From assembly GCA_031292625.1 (NCBI GenBank), contig JARLGU010000013.1, positions 1 through 40,739 on the forward strand: DNA of 40,739 nt. Reading direction: 5' to 3'. Origin of the DNA: Capsulimonadaceae bacterium (GTDB taxonomy: Bacteria > Armatimonadota > Armatimonadia > Armatimonadales > Capsulimonadaceae). Positions 15,700 through 24,374 of the stretch are shown here, in pieces (within the stretch, counting starts at the first letter, position 1; every line of letters begins with the position of its first letter). The position numbers and the translations under genes are program-made. The notes beneath the pieces are model-generated. The model was not told where the DNA came from and made no database searches. It was given only the letters and a program-made list of their open reading frames with translations.

Positions 15700-17634
15700 A
15701 TGCCGATAGCCAGTCGCCAACGAATCGCTCCGAATGACAGCCATTTAGAATGCGCGGCAGATGGATGGGCCAAACCTCTGGCTGTTTCCGATGTCGCCCT
15801 CTGCCAACTCTACAATTGCCTCGAAGCGCGGACGGAATGGTCGCGGGTAATCGTCGAGTGGGAGCGCGCCGCTTACGCGGAAGGAGGATGGAGCATTCCG
15901 TGCCGGGTCGACATCCCTTTCGTCAAAACGGTCATTTCATTTCTGCTTCGGGGCTTTTATCGCCCGGAAATCTCGGCAGTGGACATCTCCATACCCGAAG
16001 ACTCGATTGTCGAGCATGACGCTTCTTTCGCCCGATTGATGCGTATCGACCTGCTTCCAGGCTTCGGCGGCGCTGCCTACGGAGAGGCGGGCTATCTCTT
16101 GTTGCCGTGCCTGGCAGGAGTATTGCATCGCTTTGACCATGCAGTGAGCCGCTCCGAACGCATCGCGATCTACGCCCGTCAAGACCAATGGGCGATGCGG
16201 AGCAATTTCAACTGTATCGGAATGCAGCGCAACGACCTCGCCTGGTGCGCAATCGTGACCGAGGGCGACTGCGACGCGGAAGCCGTTGTGCAATCGCACT
16301 ACGATGAGGAAGCCAAATTCAGCGTCCACATCGGTCTCGTCTACCGCTGGGAACACGGCGACGCCAGAACACCGGGAAATCGCACGGTGCGCTATTACCT
16401 TCTCAATCCCGCCCAAAGCGGCTGGGCCGCATTCGCCCGATGTTACCGCCGTTTCTTGCGCGACGAGCGCGGAATGCGGACGTGGCGAGAAAAATATCCG
16501 AGCCACCCCAAAATGTCTGCTTTTGCGCGCGGCTTTTTGATGAAGATTTTTCAGGGTTGCAAGCGCCCCGATCTGCACGGACGCGGCGAATACCAATCGG
16601 CGACATCCTTTGCGGAAGCGCAGGAGATCCTGGAACTCATGCAGGCAGAGGGGATCGAACGCATTACGGTCGAATTAGTCGGCTGGAATCACGAAGGTCA
16701 CGACGGACGTTATCCGACGCGCTTCCCAATCAATCCCGTTGAGGGAGGCGAAGAGGGTCTCCGCGCGCTGATCGGATGGGGAGAGCGGCACGGCGTGATC
16801 GTTTCCGTGCATGACAACGCGCTGGACAGCTACGAAATAGCGGACGATTTCAGTCATGCGGACGGCATCGTTCTACGAGACGGTTCCCACTGGCGAAACG
16901 TGCCGTGGTGCGGCGGATTCAACTGGCGAATGTGTCCGACGCAAAGCATCAGGCATGTCCAACGCGACTACCCTCGCATGAAGGAACTCGGCGTCGACGG
17001 CCACTACTATATCGACGCGCTCGCGGCCTTCAACACCTGTCATTCGGCGGAGCATCCAGCGAACCGTAGCCAGTACATCGACGCCGTTCGGGAGATCCTC
17101 AAGTTCACGAAGAATCTCTTTGGCGCCCTATCTCTGGAAGTGCCGTTCGGTCCGTATTTCGATCTTATGGATGGGGTTTACATCGACGAGGCAGCAGAAG
17201 GGATGTGCGCGTTTACCGATTTCGGTCGAAACTTCGTCGACGAGGTCGTCCCGTTTCTGCCGGTCGCCCTCCATAACTCCGTCCGCTATCATCGCGGCAG
17301 CGATGCTTCCGCCGGCAAAGCAGGCGCTTTGCGTTCGCTCGCGTGGGGGGCGATGCCGTTCATCGAAGTCGCCGCGCGGAAGATCAGCGAGTCGCACCCA
17401 ATGCCGACCTATGGCAACTTCGCGGAGTATGCGCGAGAAGGCTACCGGCTTTGTTGCGTTGAATACGCGGATCTGGTCGGGGTCGATCTCGACGACGTCA
17501 CCGGCATCGCTCCAGATCTCTTTGTGACCAGCTACTCCAACGGCGCCAACCTGCTTATCAACGCAAGCGCGACTCCGGCGACCATCGACGGAAAGTTGGT
17601 TCCTCGCCAAAGCGTTGTTCGCGCGGAGGCTTAA
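15700..17634 (+). CDS. putative TIM-barrel glycoside hydrolase (DUF5696-like)
   Basis: A 644-residue protein without a signal peptide. The N-terminal half (about 50-260) is beta-rich and looks like a galactose-mutarotase-like sandwich; the C-terminal half looks like a TIM barrel, with ERITVELVGWNHEGHDGRYP, GVIVSVHDNALDSY, LGVDGHYYIDALAAFNTCH and ALSLEVPFGPYFDLMDGVY. Acidic residues at strand ends (Asp in YIDAL, Glu in LSLEVPFG) are candidate catalytic residues. The arrangement recalls DUF5696/GH101-like proteins; this is a fold-level resemblance, so I give no substrate. I prefer ATG 15700, which has AGGAAG 11 bases upstream, over ATG 15679. A near-palindrome, GTGAGTAAGCTGCTCAC (15651-15667), lies in the leader and might be an operator. 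Probably co-expressed with GH71. Confidence 0.6.
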   Translation: MPIASRQRIAPNDSHLECAADGWAKPLAVSDVALCQLYNCLEARTEWSRVIVEWERAAYAEGGWSIPCRVDIPFVKTVISFLLRGFYRPEISAVDISIPEDSIVEHDASFARLMRIDLLPGFGGAAYGEAGYLLLPCLAGVLHRFDHAVSRSERIAIYARQDQWAMRSNFNCIGMQRNDLAWCAIVTEGDCDAEAVVQSHYDEEAKFSVHIGLVYRWEHGDARTPGNRTVRYYLLNPAQSGWAAFARCYRRFLRDERGMRTWREKYPSHPKMSAFARGFLMKIFQGCKRPDLHGRGEYQSATSFAEAQEILELMQAEGIERITVELVGWNHEGHDGRYPTRFPINPVEGGEEGLRALIGWGERHGVIVSVHDNALDSYEIADDFSHADGIVLRDGSHWRNVPWCGGFNWRMCPTQSIRHVQRDYPRMKELGVDGHYYIDALAAFNTCHSAEHPANRSQYIDAVREILKFTKNLFGALSLEVPFGPYFDLMDGVYIDEAAEGMCAFTDFGRNFVDEVVPFLPVALHNSVRYHRGSDASAGKAGALRSLAWGAMPFIEVAARKISESHPMPTYGNFAEYAREGYRLCCVEYADLVGVDLDDVTGIAPDLFVTSYSNGANLLINASATPATIDGKLVPRQSVVRAEA

Positions 17635-17686
17635 AAGGCCCAATGGGGCGATATCGAATATGGGCCCGATCCCGCGCGGTCACAGG

Positions 17687-17989
17687 CTAGCGGCCGCGCT
17701 CGACATAGTCTGTTGCGCGCCGCATCGCCATCTCGACGTAGTCGATGAACATAGCGTTCTTGTCGCCCTCGTAGAACATCTTGATGCGCTCGTCGAGGGT
17801 CTCCTCAGGCCCGCCGATCGCAAATGTCGCGATTTCACGGGGCAGTTTTACCGGCTGCCCGGTTGCCTTGTCCGTAAAGCGGAACTGGATCGGGAATACC
17901 GTCTCGGTGAGCTTAATGTCCGTGCTCCACGTAACTACCATCTCATAGCTGCGGCCATCCCGCGTGTTATAGACGCTCTTTTTTTCCAT
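17687..17989 (-). CDS. conserved-looking small protein, function unknown
   Basis: A 100-residue soluble protein. Visible features are alternating beta-rich N-terminal segments (SYEMVVTWSTDI, FPIQFRFTDKATGQPVKLP) and an acidic, helical C terminus (ETLDERIKMFYEG, YVEMAMRRATDYVERG). I do not recognise a family. The start at ATG 17989 is set by AGGGAG five bases upstream; the longer frame to 18022 runs into the preceding gene. It follows the CoA-binding protein gene by seven bases and is surely co-transcribed with it. Confidence 0.7.
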   Translation of the reverse strand: MEKKSVYNTRDGRSYEMVVTWSTDIKLTETVFPIQFRFTDKATGQPVKLPREIATFAIGGPEETLDERIKMFYEGDKNAMFIDYVEMAMRRATDYVERGR

Positions 17990-17996
17990 AGTCTCC

Positions 17997-18443
17997 CTAT
18001 GCGCGCTCCTCATCAGAGGCAAGCCCCCGCGCGGCGAAAGGTCTTGTCTTCAGCGCAACCATAATACACGGCCCGCCAAACACCGCCTCGAGCCCCAGAC
18101 GATCCGCCAGCTCGCCGATTCCATCCGGCTCCGCCCCAGGCTGCACCCAGACGTTCCGAATGCCCAGCTTGGCGCACTCAGTCATCCCTGCCTCCGTTGC
18201 CGACGGAGGAACGACGAACACCGCAGCGTCCGGCGCCACGGGCAGGCTCGTGAGCGACGGGTAACATGGGTCGCCGTCCACGTCCGCCGCGCTTGGGTTG
18301 ACCGCCAGCACCCGCTTGCCTGCTGCTTTGAGCGCAGCATACGCAATTGAGCCGTACTTCTCAGGGTTTCGCGATGCTCCGACCACCGCGACAACGCGCG
18401 CCTGCAAAATACTGTCAATCGTTGAGTCGAGCAGTCCCGCCAT
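17997..18443 (-). CDS. CoA-binding domain protein (YccU-like)
   Basis: A 148-residue single-domain protein of the CoA_binding_2 family: Rossmann-type fold with VVAVVGASRNPEKYGS (about 16-31), KRVLAVNPSA, DAAVFVVPPSAT and IRNVWVQPGAE. Members bind CoA or a nucleotide; their cellular role is poorly known. The start ATG 18443 has AGGAG at suitable distance (CTCAGGAGTGTACG). It is the first gene of a two-gene operon with the 100-residue protein. Confidence 0.88.
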   Translation of the reverse strand: MAGLLDSTIDSILQARVVAVVGASRNPEKYGSIAYAALKAAGKRVLAVNPSAADVDGDPCYPSLTSLPVAPDAAVFVVPPSATEAGMTECAKLGIRNVWVQPGAEPDGIGELADRLGLEAVFGGPCIMVALKTRPFAARGLASDEERA

Positions 18444-18825
18444 CGTACACTCCTGAGAAGAACTCCGCCGGAATAGTCTATCCTCCACGGAGAACCATTG
18501 TCAAGGGCAAAAGCGCCAGGACAATCGCATCTTGGATGCGATCTTTGCGATCCAGACGGATCAGGCCGAAGATCGTGGGTTCATCTGGACCTTCCACGCC
18601 GGATCGCTCATGCAGCATCTGTTTGGCGAGCATGCGTTGCGCAAACCATTCAAAGTTGCCTACTTGCTGAGTCGATTTTCGGAGCCCGCTGACAGGCCGA
18701 CGATGGCGACACGCCCCCACCCCGCGCCCCTCTTCATCCCGCCTCGGGAGCGGCCCTTTGGCCCGGGATACCACTGCCAGCAATCCGCATCTCGGGCGCG
18801 CGCGACGCTGTGGTAAACTAGCTTC
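18444..18825. other. divergent intergenic region upstream of manC
   Basis: 382 bases between the divergent CoA-binding and manC genes. A 94-codon plus-strand frame (18532-18816) lacks a ribosome-binding site and any family resemblance, and I treat it as noncoding or decayed. The right end carries the probable leaderless -10 box of manC. No repeat or strong hairpin was seen. Confidence 0.4.
18814..18819 (+). promoter_or_regulatory. -10 box TAAACT for leaderless manC mRNA
   Basis: TGGTAAACT (extended -10 form TGnTAnnnT) ends six bases before ATG 18826, and there is no Shine-Dalgarno sequence. The geometry repeats that of the truncated haemoglobin and anSME genes. One step from consensus, so less certain. 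Confidence 0.35.
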
Positions 18826-19917
18826 ATGCCCCAAAAGATTGCGGTCGTAATCCCTGCCGGAGGCGGCGGGACGCGTCTTTGGCCGCGTAGCCGCCAGAAG
18901 ACACCCAAACAGTTTCTCGATATCGTCACTCCCGGCGTCTCGATGCTTCAGGAGACGGCGGCGCGGGTTTGCCCGAACCTTGTCGCAAGCGATCACCTCT
19001 ATGTCATCACAAACAAGCGCCATATTCCTCTCGTGCGCGAACAGCTTGCGTCCACGCCATCGGTCAACTTCGTCGGCGAACCGATGGGCCGCGATTCGGC
19101 TCCCGCGATCGGTCTCATGGCCGCCCTGCTTGAGCGGCGTCACGGCGCCGAAACCGTAATGGTCGCCCTTCCGGCGGATCATGTTATCCTGGATCCGGCA
19201 GCGTTCCGCGATACTCTCCGCGTCGCAATCGACGCCGCGGTCAACGGCAGTCTGGTGACCCTGGGCATCCCGCCGGCCGGGCCTGACACTGGTTTCGGCT
19301 ATATCCGGCGCGGCAGCGCACTCGCCGACGGCGACATTCCCGTCTACAATGTGGCGCAGTTTCGCGAGAAGCCGGACCGCGCGACCGCCGAGGCATACGT
19401 CGCGTCGAATGAATATTTTTGGAATGCGGGAATGTTTATTGCGACAGTTGGCCATTTTCGCAGTCTATATAAGCAGCACCTTCCCGAAATGGAGCCCGCG
19501 ATCGCCCAGTTGGTCGATGCCGCTGGAACCGATTCGGAGGAGGAAGTGTTCGCGAAAGTCTTTCCGACGCTGCCGAAAGTCTCCATCGACTACGCCATCA
19601 TTGAGAAGGCTGACCGAGTTGCCGTTGTCCCGGCGCACATCGGATGGAACGATGTGGGTTCATGGACGCGGTTAGCGGAGATCCAGGCGAATCAGGCAAA
19701 CGCCGACGCCAATATTGTCACCGGCGAACTTAGGGCAATCGATGCCCGCGCCTCTCTCGTTCACGCGCCAGGTAAACTCGTGGCGCTGATCGGGTTGGAC
19801 AACTTGATCGTAATCGATACGGAAGACGCCCTTTTGATAGCGGATCGCAGCCGATCCGACGAAGTTAAGAAGATCGTGGAGCAGCTTCAGACGGAAGGCA
19901 GATCGGATCTCCTTTAA
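18826..19917 (+). CDS. manC: mannose-1-phosphate guanylyltransferase
   Basis: Makes GDP-mannose from mannose-1-phosphate and GTP, for capsule, exopolysaccharide or glycan synthesis. The 363-residue chain starts with the nucleotidyltransferase signature GGGGTRLWPRSRQKTPKQFL (about 12-31), followed by FVGEPMGRDSAPAIG (about 82-96), ALPADHVI (about 119-126), FREKPDR and FWNAGMFI (about 193-200), and SIDYAIIEKAD and WNDVGSWTRL (about 279-288). It lacks the C-terminal phosphomannose isomerase domain of bifunctional ManC/AlgA proteins and so should be monofunctional. The start has no ribosome-binding site but a -10 box six bases upstream. Followed at 47 bases by a sugar aminotransferase gene, so both probably feed a surface glycan. 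Confidence 0.93.
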   Translation: MPQKIAVVIPAGGGGTRLWPRSRQKTPKQFLDIVTPGVSMLQETAARVCPNLVASDHLYVITNKRHIPLVREQLASTPSVNFVGEPMGRDSAPAIGLMAALLERRHGAETVMVALPADHVILDPAAFRDTLRVAIDAAVNGSLVTLGIPPAGPDTGFGYIRRGSALADGDIPVYNVAQFREKPDRATAEAYVASNEYFWNAGMFIATVGHFRSLYKQHLPEMEPAIAQLVDAAGTDSEEEVFAKVFPTLPKVSIDYAIIEKADRVAVVPAHIGWNDVGSWTRLAEIQANQANADANIVTGELRAIDARASLVHAPGKLVALIGLDNLIVIDTEDALLIADRSRSDEVKKIVEQLQTEGRSDLL

Positions 19918-19964
19918 AGGAGGCCGTCTGGCCGCCGCGTGGCGCTTGGTAGAGAGGAATTTTC

Positions 19965-21077
19965 ATGAAGGTTGAATTGGCCGATATCAAGGCACAGCAT
20001 AAGGCGATCGAGCCCGAGATTTTGGCAACGCTCGCCGATGTATTTACGGATTGCCGGTTTATCCTGGGACCCAACGTCACGGCGCTGGAGCAGGAAATTG
20101 CGGCGCTCAGCGGCGTACGGTTTGCCGCCGGAGTGAATTCCGGCACCGACGCGCTCCTGATCGCCCTCGCCGCGCTGGACATCAAGCCGGGCGATGAAGT
20201 GATCACGACCCCGTTTACGTTCGTCGCGACCGTGGAGACCGTCTGCCAGCTTGGCGCGACGCCCGTCTTTGCGGACATCGATCTGGACACGTTCAATATC
20301 GACCCTGCCGAGATCGAGAAGAAGATCACGCCGAAAACCCGCGCAATTATGCCCGTTCACCTCTTCGGTCAACTTGCCGATGTCGAGACCATTAACGCCA
20401 TCGGTCAGAAGCACGGTATTCCGGTGATCGGCGACGGCGCGCAGGCTATCGGCGCGTCACGCAACGGAGTCCCGATCGGCCAGACTGCCGCTTTGACGAC
20501 ACTATCGTTTTATCCGACCAAAAACCTCGGCGGTTGCGGCGATGGCGGCATGGTTTTGACCGACGACGAAAAGCTATACGAGCAAATCAAACTCCTTCGC
20601 TTCCATGGCTCCGGCGGCGGCTACATCTACAAGCGGATCGGCTATTGCTCCCGTCTCGATGAGATACAGGCGGCAGTGCTGCGGATCAAGCTCAAGCGGC
20701 TCGCGGCTTGGAACAACGCGCGAAAAGCAAACGCCGCGCGCTACATTAGCAAGCTATCCGGCGTCCAATCCGTTATCCTGCCCAAGACCGATCCCGGGAA
20801 CGACCATATCTACCACCAGTTCACCGTCCGCGTCGCCGGCGGCGCGGAGCGGCGGGATGCGCTCAAGGCGCACCTTGCCAGCCATGAGATCGGCTCGGCG
20901 GTCTTCTATCCGCGCAGCCTGCACCTCATGGGACCGTACACCGAATACGGCGCGAAGCCCGGCGATCTTCCCAACAGCGAGCGTGCGACGTCGGAAGTTC
21001 TTTCGCTGCCCGTGCACCCGGACCTGACAGCGGCACAGGTTGATTTCGTTGCGGACACGATCGCAAGCTTTAAGTAG
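19965..21077 (+). CDS. DegT/DnrJ/EryC1/StrS-family sugar aminotransferase
   Basis: PLP-dependent enzyme that transfers an amino group to a nucleotide-linked keto-sugar (370 residues). The N terminus MKVELADIKAQ and GVNSGTDALLIAL (about 57-69), TPFTFVATVE, DIDLDTFNI, PVHLFGQLADV (about 128-138) and IGDGAQAIGA (about 150-159) follow the family order. The PLP Lys is in SFYPTKNLGGCGDGG (Lys187). HQFTVRV and FYPRSLHL near the C terminus are also typical. Related enzymes make UDP-2,3-diamino-uronates, bacillosamine or dTDP-amino sugars; the product here cannot be told. Start ATG 19965 has GAGAGGAA upstream. Probably in one transcript with manC. Confidence 0.92.
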   Translation: MKVELADIKAQHKAIEPEILATLADVFTDCRFILGPNVTALEQEIAALSGVRFAAGVNSGTDALLIALAALDIKPGDEVITTPFTFVATVETVCQLGATPVFADIDLDTFNIDPAEIEKKITPKTRAIMPVHLFGQLADVETINAIGQKHGIPVIGDGAQAIGASRNGVPIGQTAALTTLSFYPTKNLGGCGDGGMVLTDDEKLYEQIKLLRFHGSGGGYIYKRIGYCSRLDEIQAAVLRIKLKRLAAWNNARKANAARYISKLSGVQSVILPKTDPGNDHIYHQFTVRVAGGAERRDALKAHLASHEIGSAVFYPRSLHLMGPYTEYGAKPGDLPNSERATSEVLSLPVHPDLTAAQVDFVADTIASFK

Positions 21078-21188
21078 ACTACGTTAAGGCGCAAATCGCC
21101 GTGGTTCCCATGTTTCGCGACGCAGGAATCACGGCCCATTTCTCTAATCTGATTCACGTAGACAGTTCCATTCAAAGGAGAAGCTACG

Positions 21189-21698
21189 ATGAAAATCGCC
21201 TTCCAACTCAAGCTGATACTTCTCTGCCTCGCCGCCGGCGCGCTCGTAATGAGCGTCGCACTTGCCGGTGCGCCCGCTTCGACGAAACTCACCGGCAAAG
21301 TTATCGGAACGCCCGGCTCCTACCAGAACGGCGGCTCCACGATAGACAAGGTCTTCGACGGCAGCCTTGACACCTTCTTCGATGCCCCTGAGAGCACCAA
21401 CGGCAACGGCTGCTGGGTCGGCCTCGACCTCGGCAAAGCCGTTCAGATCACAAAGATTCGCTTCGTCCCGCGCTCCGACTTTCCCGATCGCATGATAGGC
21501 GGCAAGTTCCAGGGCAGCGCGACCGCCGATTTTGCCAAACCGGTCGACCTCGCCGTGGTCAAGACGAGTCCCGACGTTGGCAAGTGGACCGACATTACGA
21601 CGCTCCTTTCCAGCGCAGCCTTCCAATATGTTCGCTACCTTTCGCCCGATGACGGTTGGGGCAACATTGCGGAACTTGAGTTCTACTGCGCTCCGTAA
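21189..21698 (+). CDS. secreted discoidin (F5/8 type C)-like domain protein
   Basis: A 169-residue secreted protein with a signal peptide (hydrophobic about 8-26, cleavage near ALAGA). The rest is a single galactose-binding-like beta-sandwich: YQNGGSTIDKVFDGSLDTFFDAPE (about 45-68, the 'A-x-D-G-d-x-x-T' pattern), CWVGLDLGKAVQITKIRFVPRSDF (about 75-98), FQGSATADF and FQYVRYLSPDDGWGNIAELEFY (about 145-166). Such domains bind glycans or membranes, often attached to an enzyme, but here the domain stands alone. Start ATG 21189 has AAAGGAG well placed. Followed by a strong hairpin terminator. Confidence 0.85.
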   Translation: MKIAFQLKLILLCLAAGALVMSVALAGAPASTKLTGKVIGTPGSYQNGGSTIDKVFDGSLDTFFDAPESTNGNGCWVGLDLGKAVQITKIRFVPRSDFPDRMIGGKFQGSATADFAKPVDLAVVKTSPDVGKWTDITTLLSSAAFQYVRYLSPDDGWGNIAELEFYCAP

Positions 21699-21771
21699 CC
21701 ACGCGGCGGCGCAATGCGCCGTTTGGCATGGCTATCGACCGACGGCGCAGTATTATACGAAGCCTCAATTT

Positions 21772-21808
21772 GAAAAGGCGTTCCTGTTTCTTTCAGGAGC
21801 GCCTTTTC
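21772..21808 (+). terminator. intrinsic terminator-like hairpin
   Basis: A 15-bp stem (GAAAAGGCGTTCCTG paired with CAGGAGCGCCTTTTC, one T-G wobble) with a seven-base loop TTTCTTT. The A-rich left foot and the T-rich right foot allow use on both strands. It separates the discoidin-like gene from the histidine kinase gene. Confidence 0.75.
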
Positions 21809-21875
21809 AGTCGCACGGAGGACGCGGGCTTAGGCGATTACACACGCTCATACATGGAGTATGGAAGTATATCTC

Positions 21876-21905
21876 TTGTCATCTTGTTCATTTGCAGGAT
21901 ATTAA
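21876..21905 (+). promoter_or_regulatory. candidate promoter of the hybrid kinase
   Basis: TTGTCA (21876-21881) and TATTAA (21900-21905) are separated by 18 bases, about 70 bases before ATG 21976 and after the terminator hairpin. Both boxes deviate from consensus, so the assignment is tentative. The rest of 21809-21975 is AT-richer than the surroundings and contains no gene. Confidence 0.35.
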
Positions 21906-21975
21906 AGGCAACAATGATAATACGGTGAGTATTGATCTCGGAAATGTCTTTCCTGTCCAAAGAACGACCTAAACT

Positions 21976-24285
21976 ATGGAACCTATGCCGCAAGACGACT
22001 ATCGCCTCCTATTCGAGGCTACGCCCGGACCGTATCTCATTTTACTGCCCGACTTGCGAATTGTTGCCGTTAACGAAGCCTATCTCGCCGCGACGATGAC
22101 CCAGCGAAGCGAGATCGTTGGGCGCGGCATCTTCGATGTATTTCCCGACAACCCGACCGACGCGGTCGCCGACGGGGTAGGAAATCTCCGCTCCTCCCTC
22201 AATCGCGTCCTGCAGAACAAAGTTGCCGACAGCATGCCAGTTCAAAAATATGACGTGCGACGTCCCGTGTCGGAAGGCGGCGGCTTCGTCGTCAAATACT
22301 GGAGCCCGGTTAACACGCCCGTCCTCAAAGACGGGCAGGTCGCCTATATCATCCACCACGTAACGGACGTTACGGACTATATGGTATTGATGCAAGAGCG
22401 GGCGGACCAGGAACGACAAGCAGAGTCTTTGGCGGCGCGCGCCACCGAAATGGAGGCTGAAGTCTATACCCAGGCGCGCAAGGTACAGAATGTCAACAAG
22501 AAGCTCAGGCAAGCGAACGACGAACTCGAAGTGCTGTACGAGAAAACGAAGGAGCTTGACCGGCTCAAAACGGAGTTTTTCGCCAATGTCAGCCACGAAC
22601 TCCGAACGCCGCTCACACTGATCCTCGGCCCCGTGCAGAAACTGCTTGAGACCAGCAAGGATGATTCGCCGGAGCGGCAGTCACTGCAGATCGTCCAACG
22701 CAACGCCCGCATGCTGCTAAGGCACGTCAATAACCTGCTCGATATGGCGAAGGTCGATGTTGGCGGGCTGAGCGTCCAGTATGCGCGCGTCGATGTTTCG
22801 GAACTGATCCGGTTCGTTGTGTCTCATTTCGTGGGCATCAGCGAGGCGCAGAATGTTTCGCTGATTAGCGACGTTCCAGACAGCCTTTTTGCGGAGATTG
22901 ATGCGGTGATGTTGCAACGGGTGCTCGTGAACCTTCTTTCAAATGCGTTAAAGTTCACGCCGGCAGACGGAATGGTCAGGATCCTTGCAGAGCAAAACGG
23001 TGACCGGATCGTTCTAGCGGTAGAAGATTCCGGACCTGGCGTACCGCCCGAATACCGCGAAATCATTTTCGACAGGTTCCGGCAGTTGTCGCAATCCGAG
23101 AGGCAAATTGCGAGCGGAACCGGGTTGGGTCTTTCGATCGTCAGGGAGTTCGTTTCGCTCCATGGCGGCACGGTCGAGGTCAACGACGCCCCGGATGGCG
23201 GAGCCCGCTTTATAGTCGTTCTGCCCGCACAAGCGCCGGCGGGGATTCTCGTAGGCTCAATCGCAACCGCGACGCCATCCGCGGACCTGCTGACGATCGA
23301 CGCGTCCGTTAGCCAGCTTAGGCTGCCAGACGTGGATAAGATGTCGCGATCCGGATACTCGCGCGTGCTCATCGTCGACGACAACAGCGACATGAGGTCG
23401 TATCTTTATGAGGGCCTTCGCGGCATATACCGTGTCGACACAGCCACCAATGGCGTCGAGGCTCTGAGCATGATCGACAAGAGCATTCCCGACCTGATCA
23501 TTACCGATTTGATGATGCCCGTAATGAATGGCGAGGAACTCGTCCACGCAATCCGTGCACGCCAGGAATTGGACAACGTCCCGATTATGATTCTCTCGGC
23601 AAGAGCTGAGAACGCAACTCGGGTCAGGCTTCTCAGGGAAGGCGTCCAAGACTACCTCGACAAGCCGTTCGTGATTGACGAACTTCTTGCACGGTCAAGC
23701 GGGCTGATAGCCGAGCGGCGCAAGGGACAAATGTTCCTTTTGCAGGTTGAAGCCTGGCGCAACTCCTTCCTCCGGGATGTACTCTTTGGCGTCACCGAGG
23801 GAAAGCTCATTTTCTGCGCCAGCCAGGACGATCTTCCGCCGCAGCTCGGGGAAACCCCTGATTGGGTTCAAATCACGGCCGAGGCCATATGCGATATTCG
23901 CCATCGCACCATGGTCGCAGGAGAGACCCTGCATTTCGCTTCCTCAAGAATCGACGACATGGCGACGGCCGCCAGCGAGGCGGTCATGAATGCTGTCGTA
24001 CATGCTGGCGGCGGGACGGCGGCGATCTGCGGAGGCGACGACACTCTGCAGGTGTGGGTGCAAGATTCTGGCGGGGGCATCGATATCGATCATCTTCCAA
24101 AGTCGACCCTTGAGAAGGGATACACAACCGCCGGAAGCCTCGGTCACGGCTTTTTTCTCATCTTGCGAACCGTCGATCGCATCTATCTTCTGACCGGGCC
24201 GACGGGAACCACCGTCGTGCTCGAAAAGGACCGTCACGAGCCCGAGCCGCCCTGGCTGAACATACAAGCGACCATCGAGGAGTGA
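21976..24285 (+). CDS. hybrid histidine kinase with C-terminal RsbW-like ATPase domain
   Basis: A 769-residue cytoplasmic signalling protein. Order of domains: PAS (about 8-135), coiled coil (about 138-198), HisKA with phospho-acceptor His207 in FFANVSHELRTPLT, HATPase_c (N box LSNALKFTP, Asn323; G1 DSGPGV, Asp351; GTGLGLSI, 381-388), receiver domain (about 462-580; VLIVDDNSD and phospho-acceptor Asp511 in ITDLMMP; Lys563 in DKPF), then a second GHKL ATPase of the anti-sigma/RsbW type (about 605-755; SEAVMNAVVHAGGG with Asn672, DSGGGIDI with Asp697, LGHGFFLI). No membrane helix is seen, so the input is probably a cytosolic ligand through PAS. The last domain suggests a link to a partner-switching (anti-anti-sigma) pathway, but no STAS protein, PP2C phosphatase or sigma factor is next to it. 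Confidence 0.9.
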   Translation: MEPMPQDDYRLLFEATPGPYLILLPDLRIVAVNEAYLAATMTQRSEIVGRGIFDVFPDNPTDAVADGVGNLRSSLNRVLQNKVADSMPVQKYDVRRPVSEGGGFVVKYWSPVNTPVLKDGQVAYIIHHVTDVTDYMVLMQERADQERQAESLAARATEMEAEVYTQARKVQNVNKKLRQANDELEVLYEKTKELDRLKTEFFANVSHELRTPLTLILGPVQKLLETSKDDSPERQSLQIVQRNARMLLRHVNNLLDMAKVDVGGLSVQYARVDVSELIRFVVSHFVGISEAQNVSLISDVPDSLFAEIDAVMLQRVLVNLLSNALKFTPADGMVRILAEQNGDRIVLAVEDSGPGVPPEYREIIFDRFRQLSQSERQIASGTGLGLSIVREFVSLHGGTVEVNDAPDGGARFIVVLPAQAPAGILVGSIATATPSADLLTIDASVSQLRLPDVDKMSRSGYSRVLIVDDNSDMRSYLYEGLRGIYRVDTATNGVEALSMIDKSIPDLIITDLMMPVMNGEELVHAIRARQELDNVPIMILSARAENATRVRLLREGVQDYLDKPFVIDELLARSSGLIAERRKGQMFLLQVEAWRNSFLRDVLFGVTEGKLIFCASQDDLPPQLGETPDWVQITAEAICDIRHRTMVAGETLHFASSRIDDMATAASEAVMNAVVHAGGGTAAICGGDDTLQVWVQDSGGGIDIDHLPKSTLEKGYTTAGSLGHGFFLILRTVDRIYLLTGPTGTTVVLEKDRHEPEPPWLNIQATIEE

Positions 24286-24374
24286 CGGCAGTCTACCCTC
24301 ATACGGGGCGTTCACAGCCTCTTGGTTGAATGAAGTTGACCATAAGAACCCTCGCCCACGTCGAGTGAGTGCGA

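Noticed and set aside
15937-16596. 219-codon minus-strand frame
   Set aside because: Antisense shadow of the DUF5696-like gene; long antisense frames are common in high-GC coding DNA.
18532-18816. 94-codon frame upstream of manC
   Set aside because: No ribosome-binding site and no family resemblance; it runs into the manC promoter region.
18478-19455. 325-codon minus-strand frame
   Set aside because: Antisense shadow of manC, which has all family motifs.
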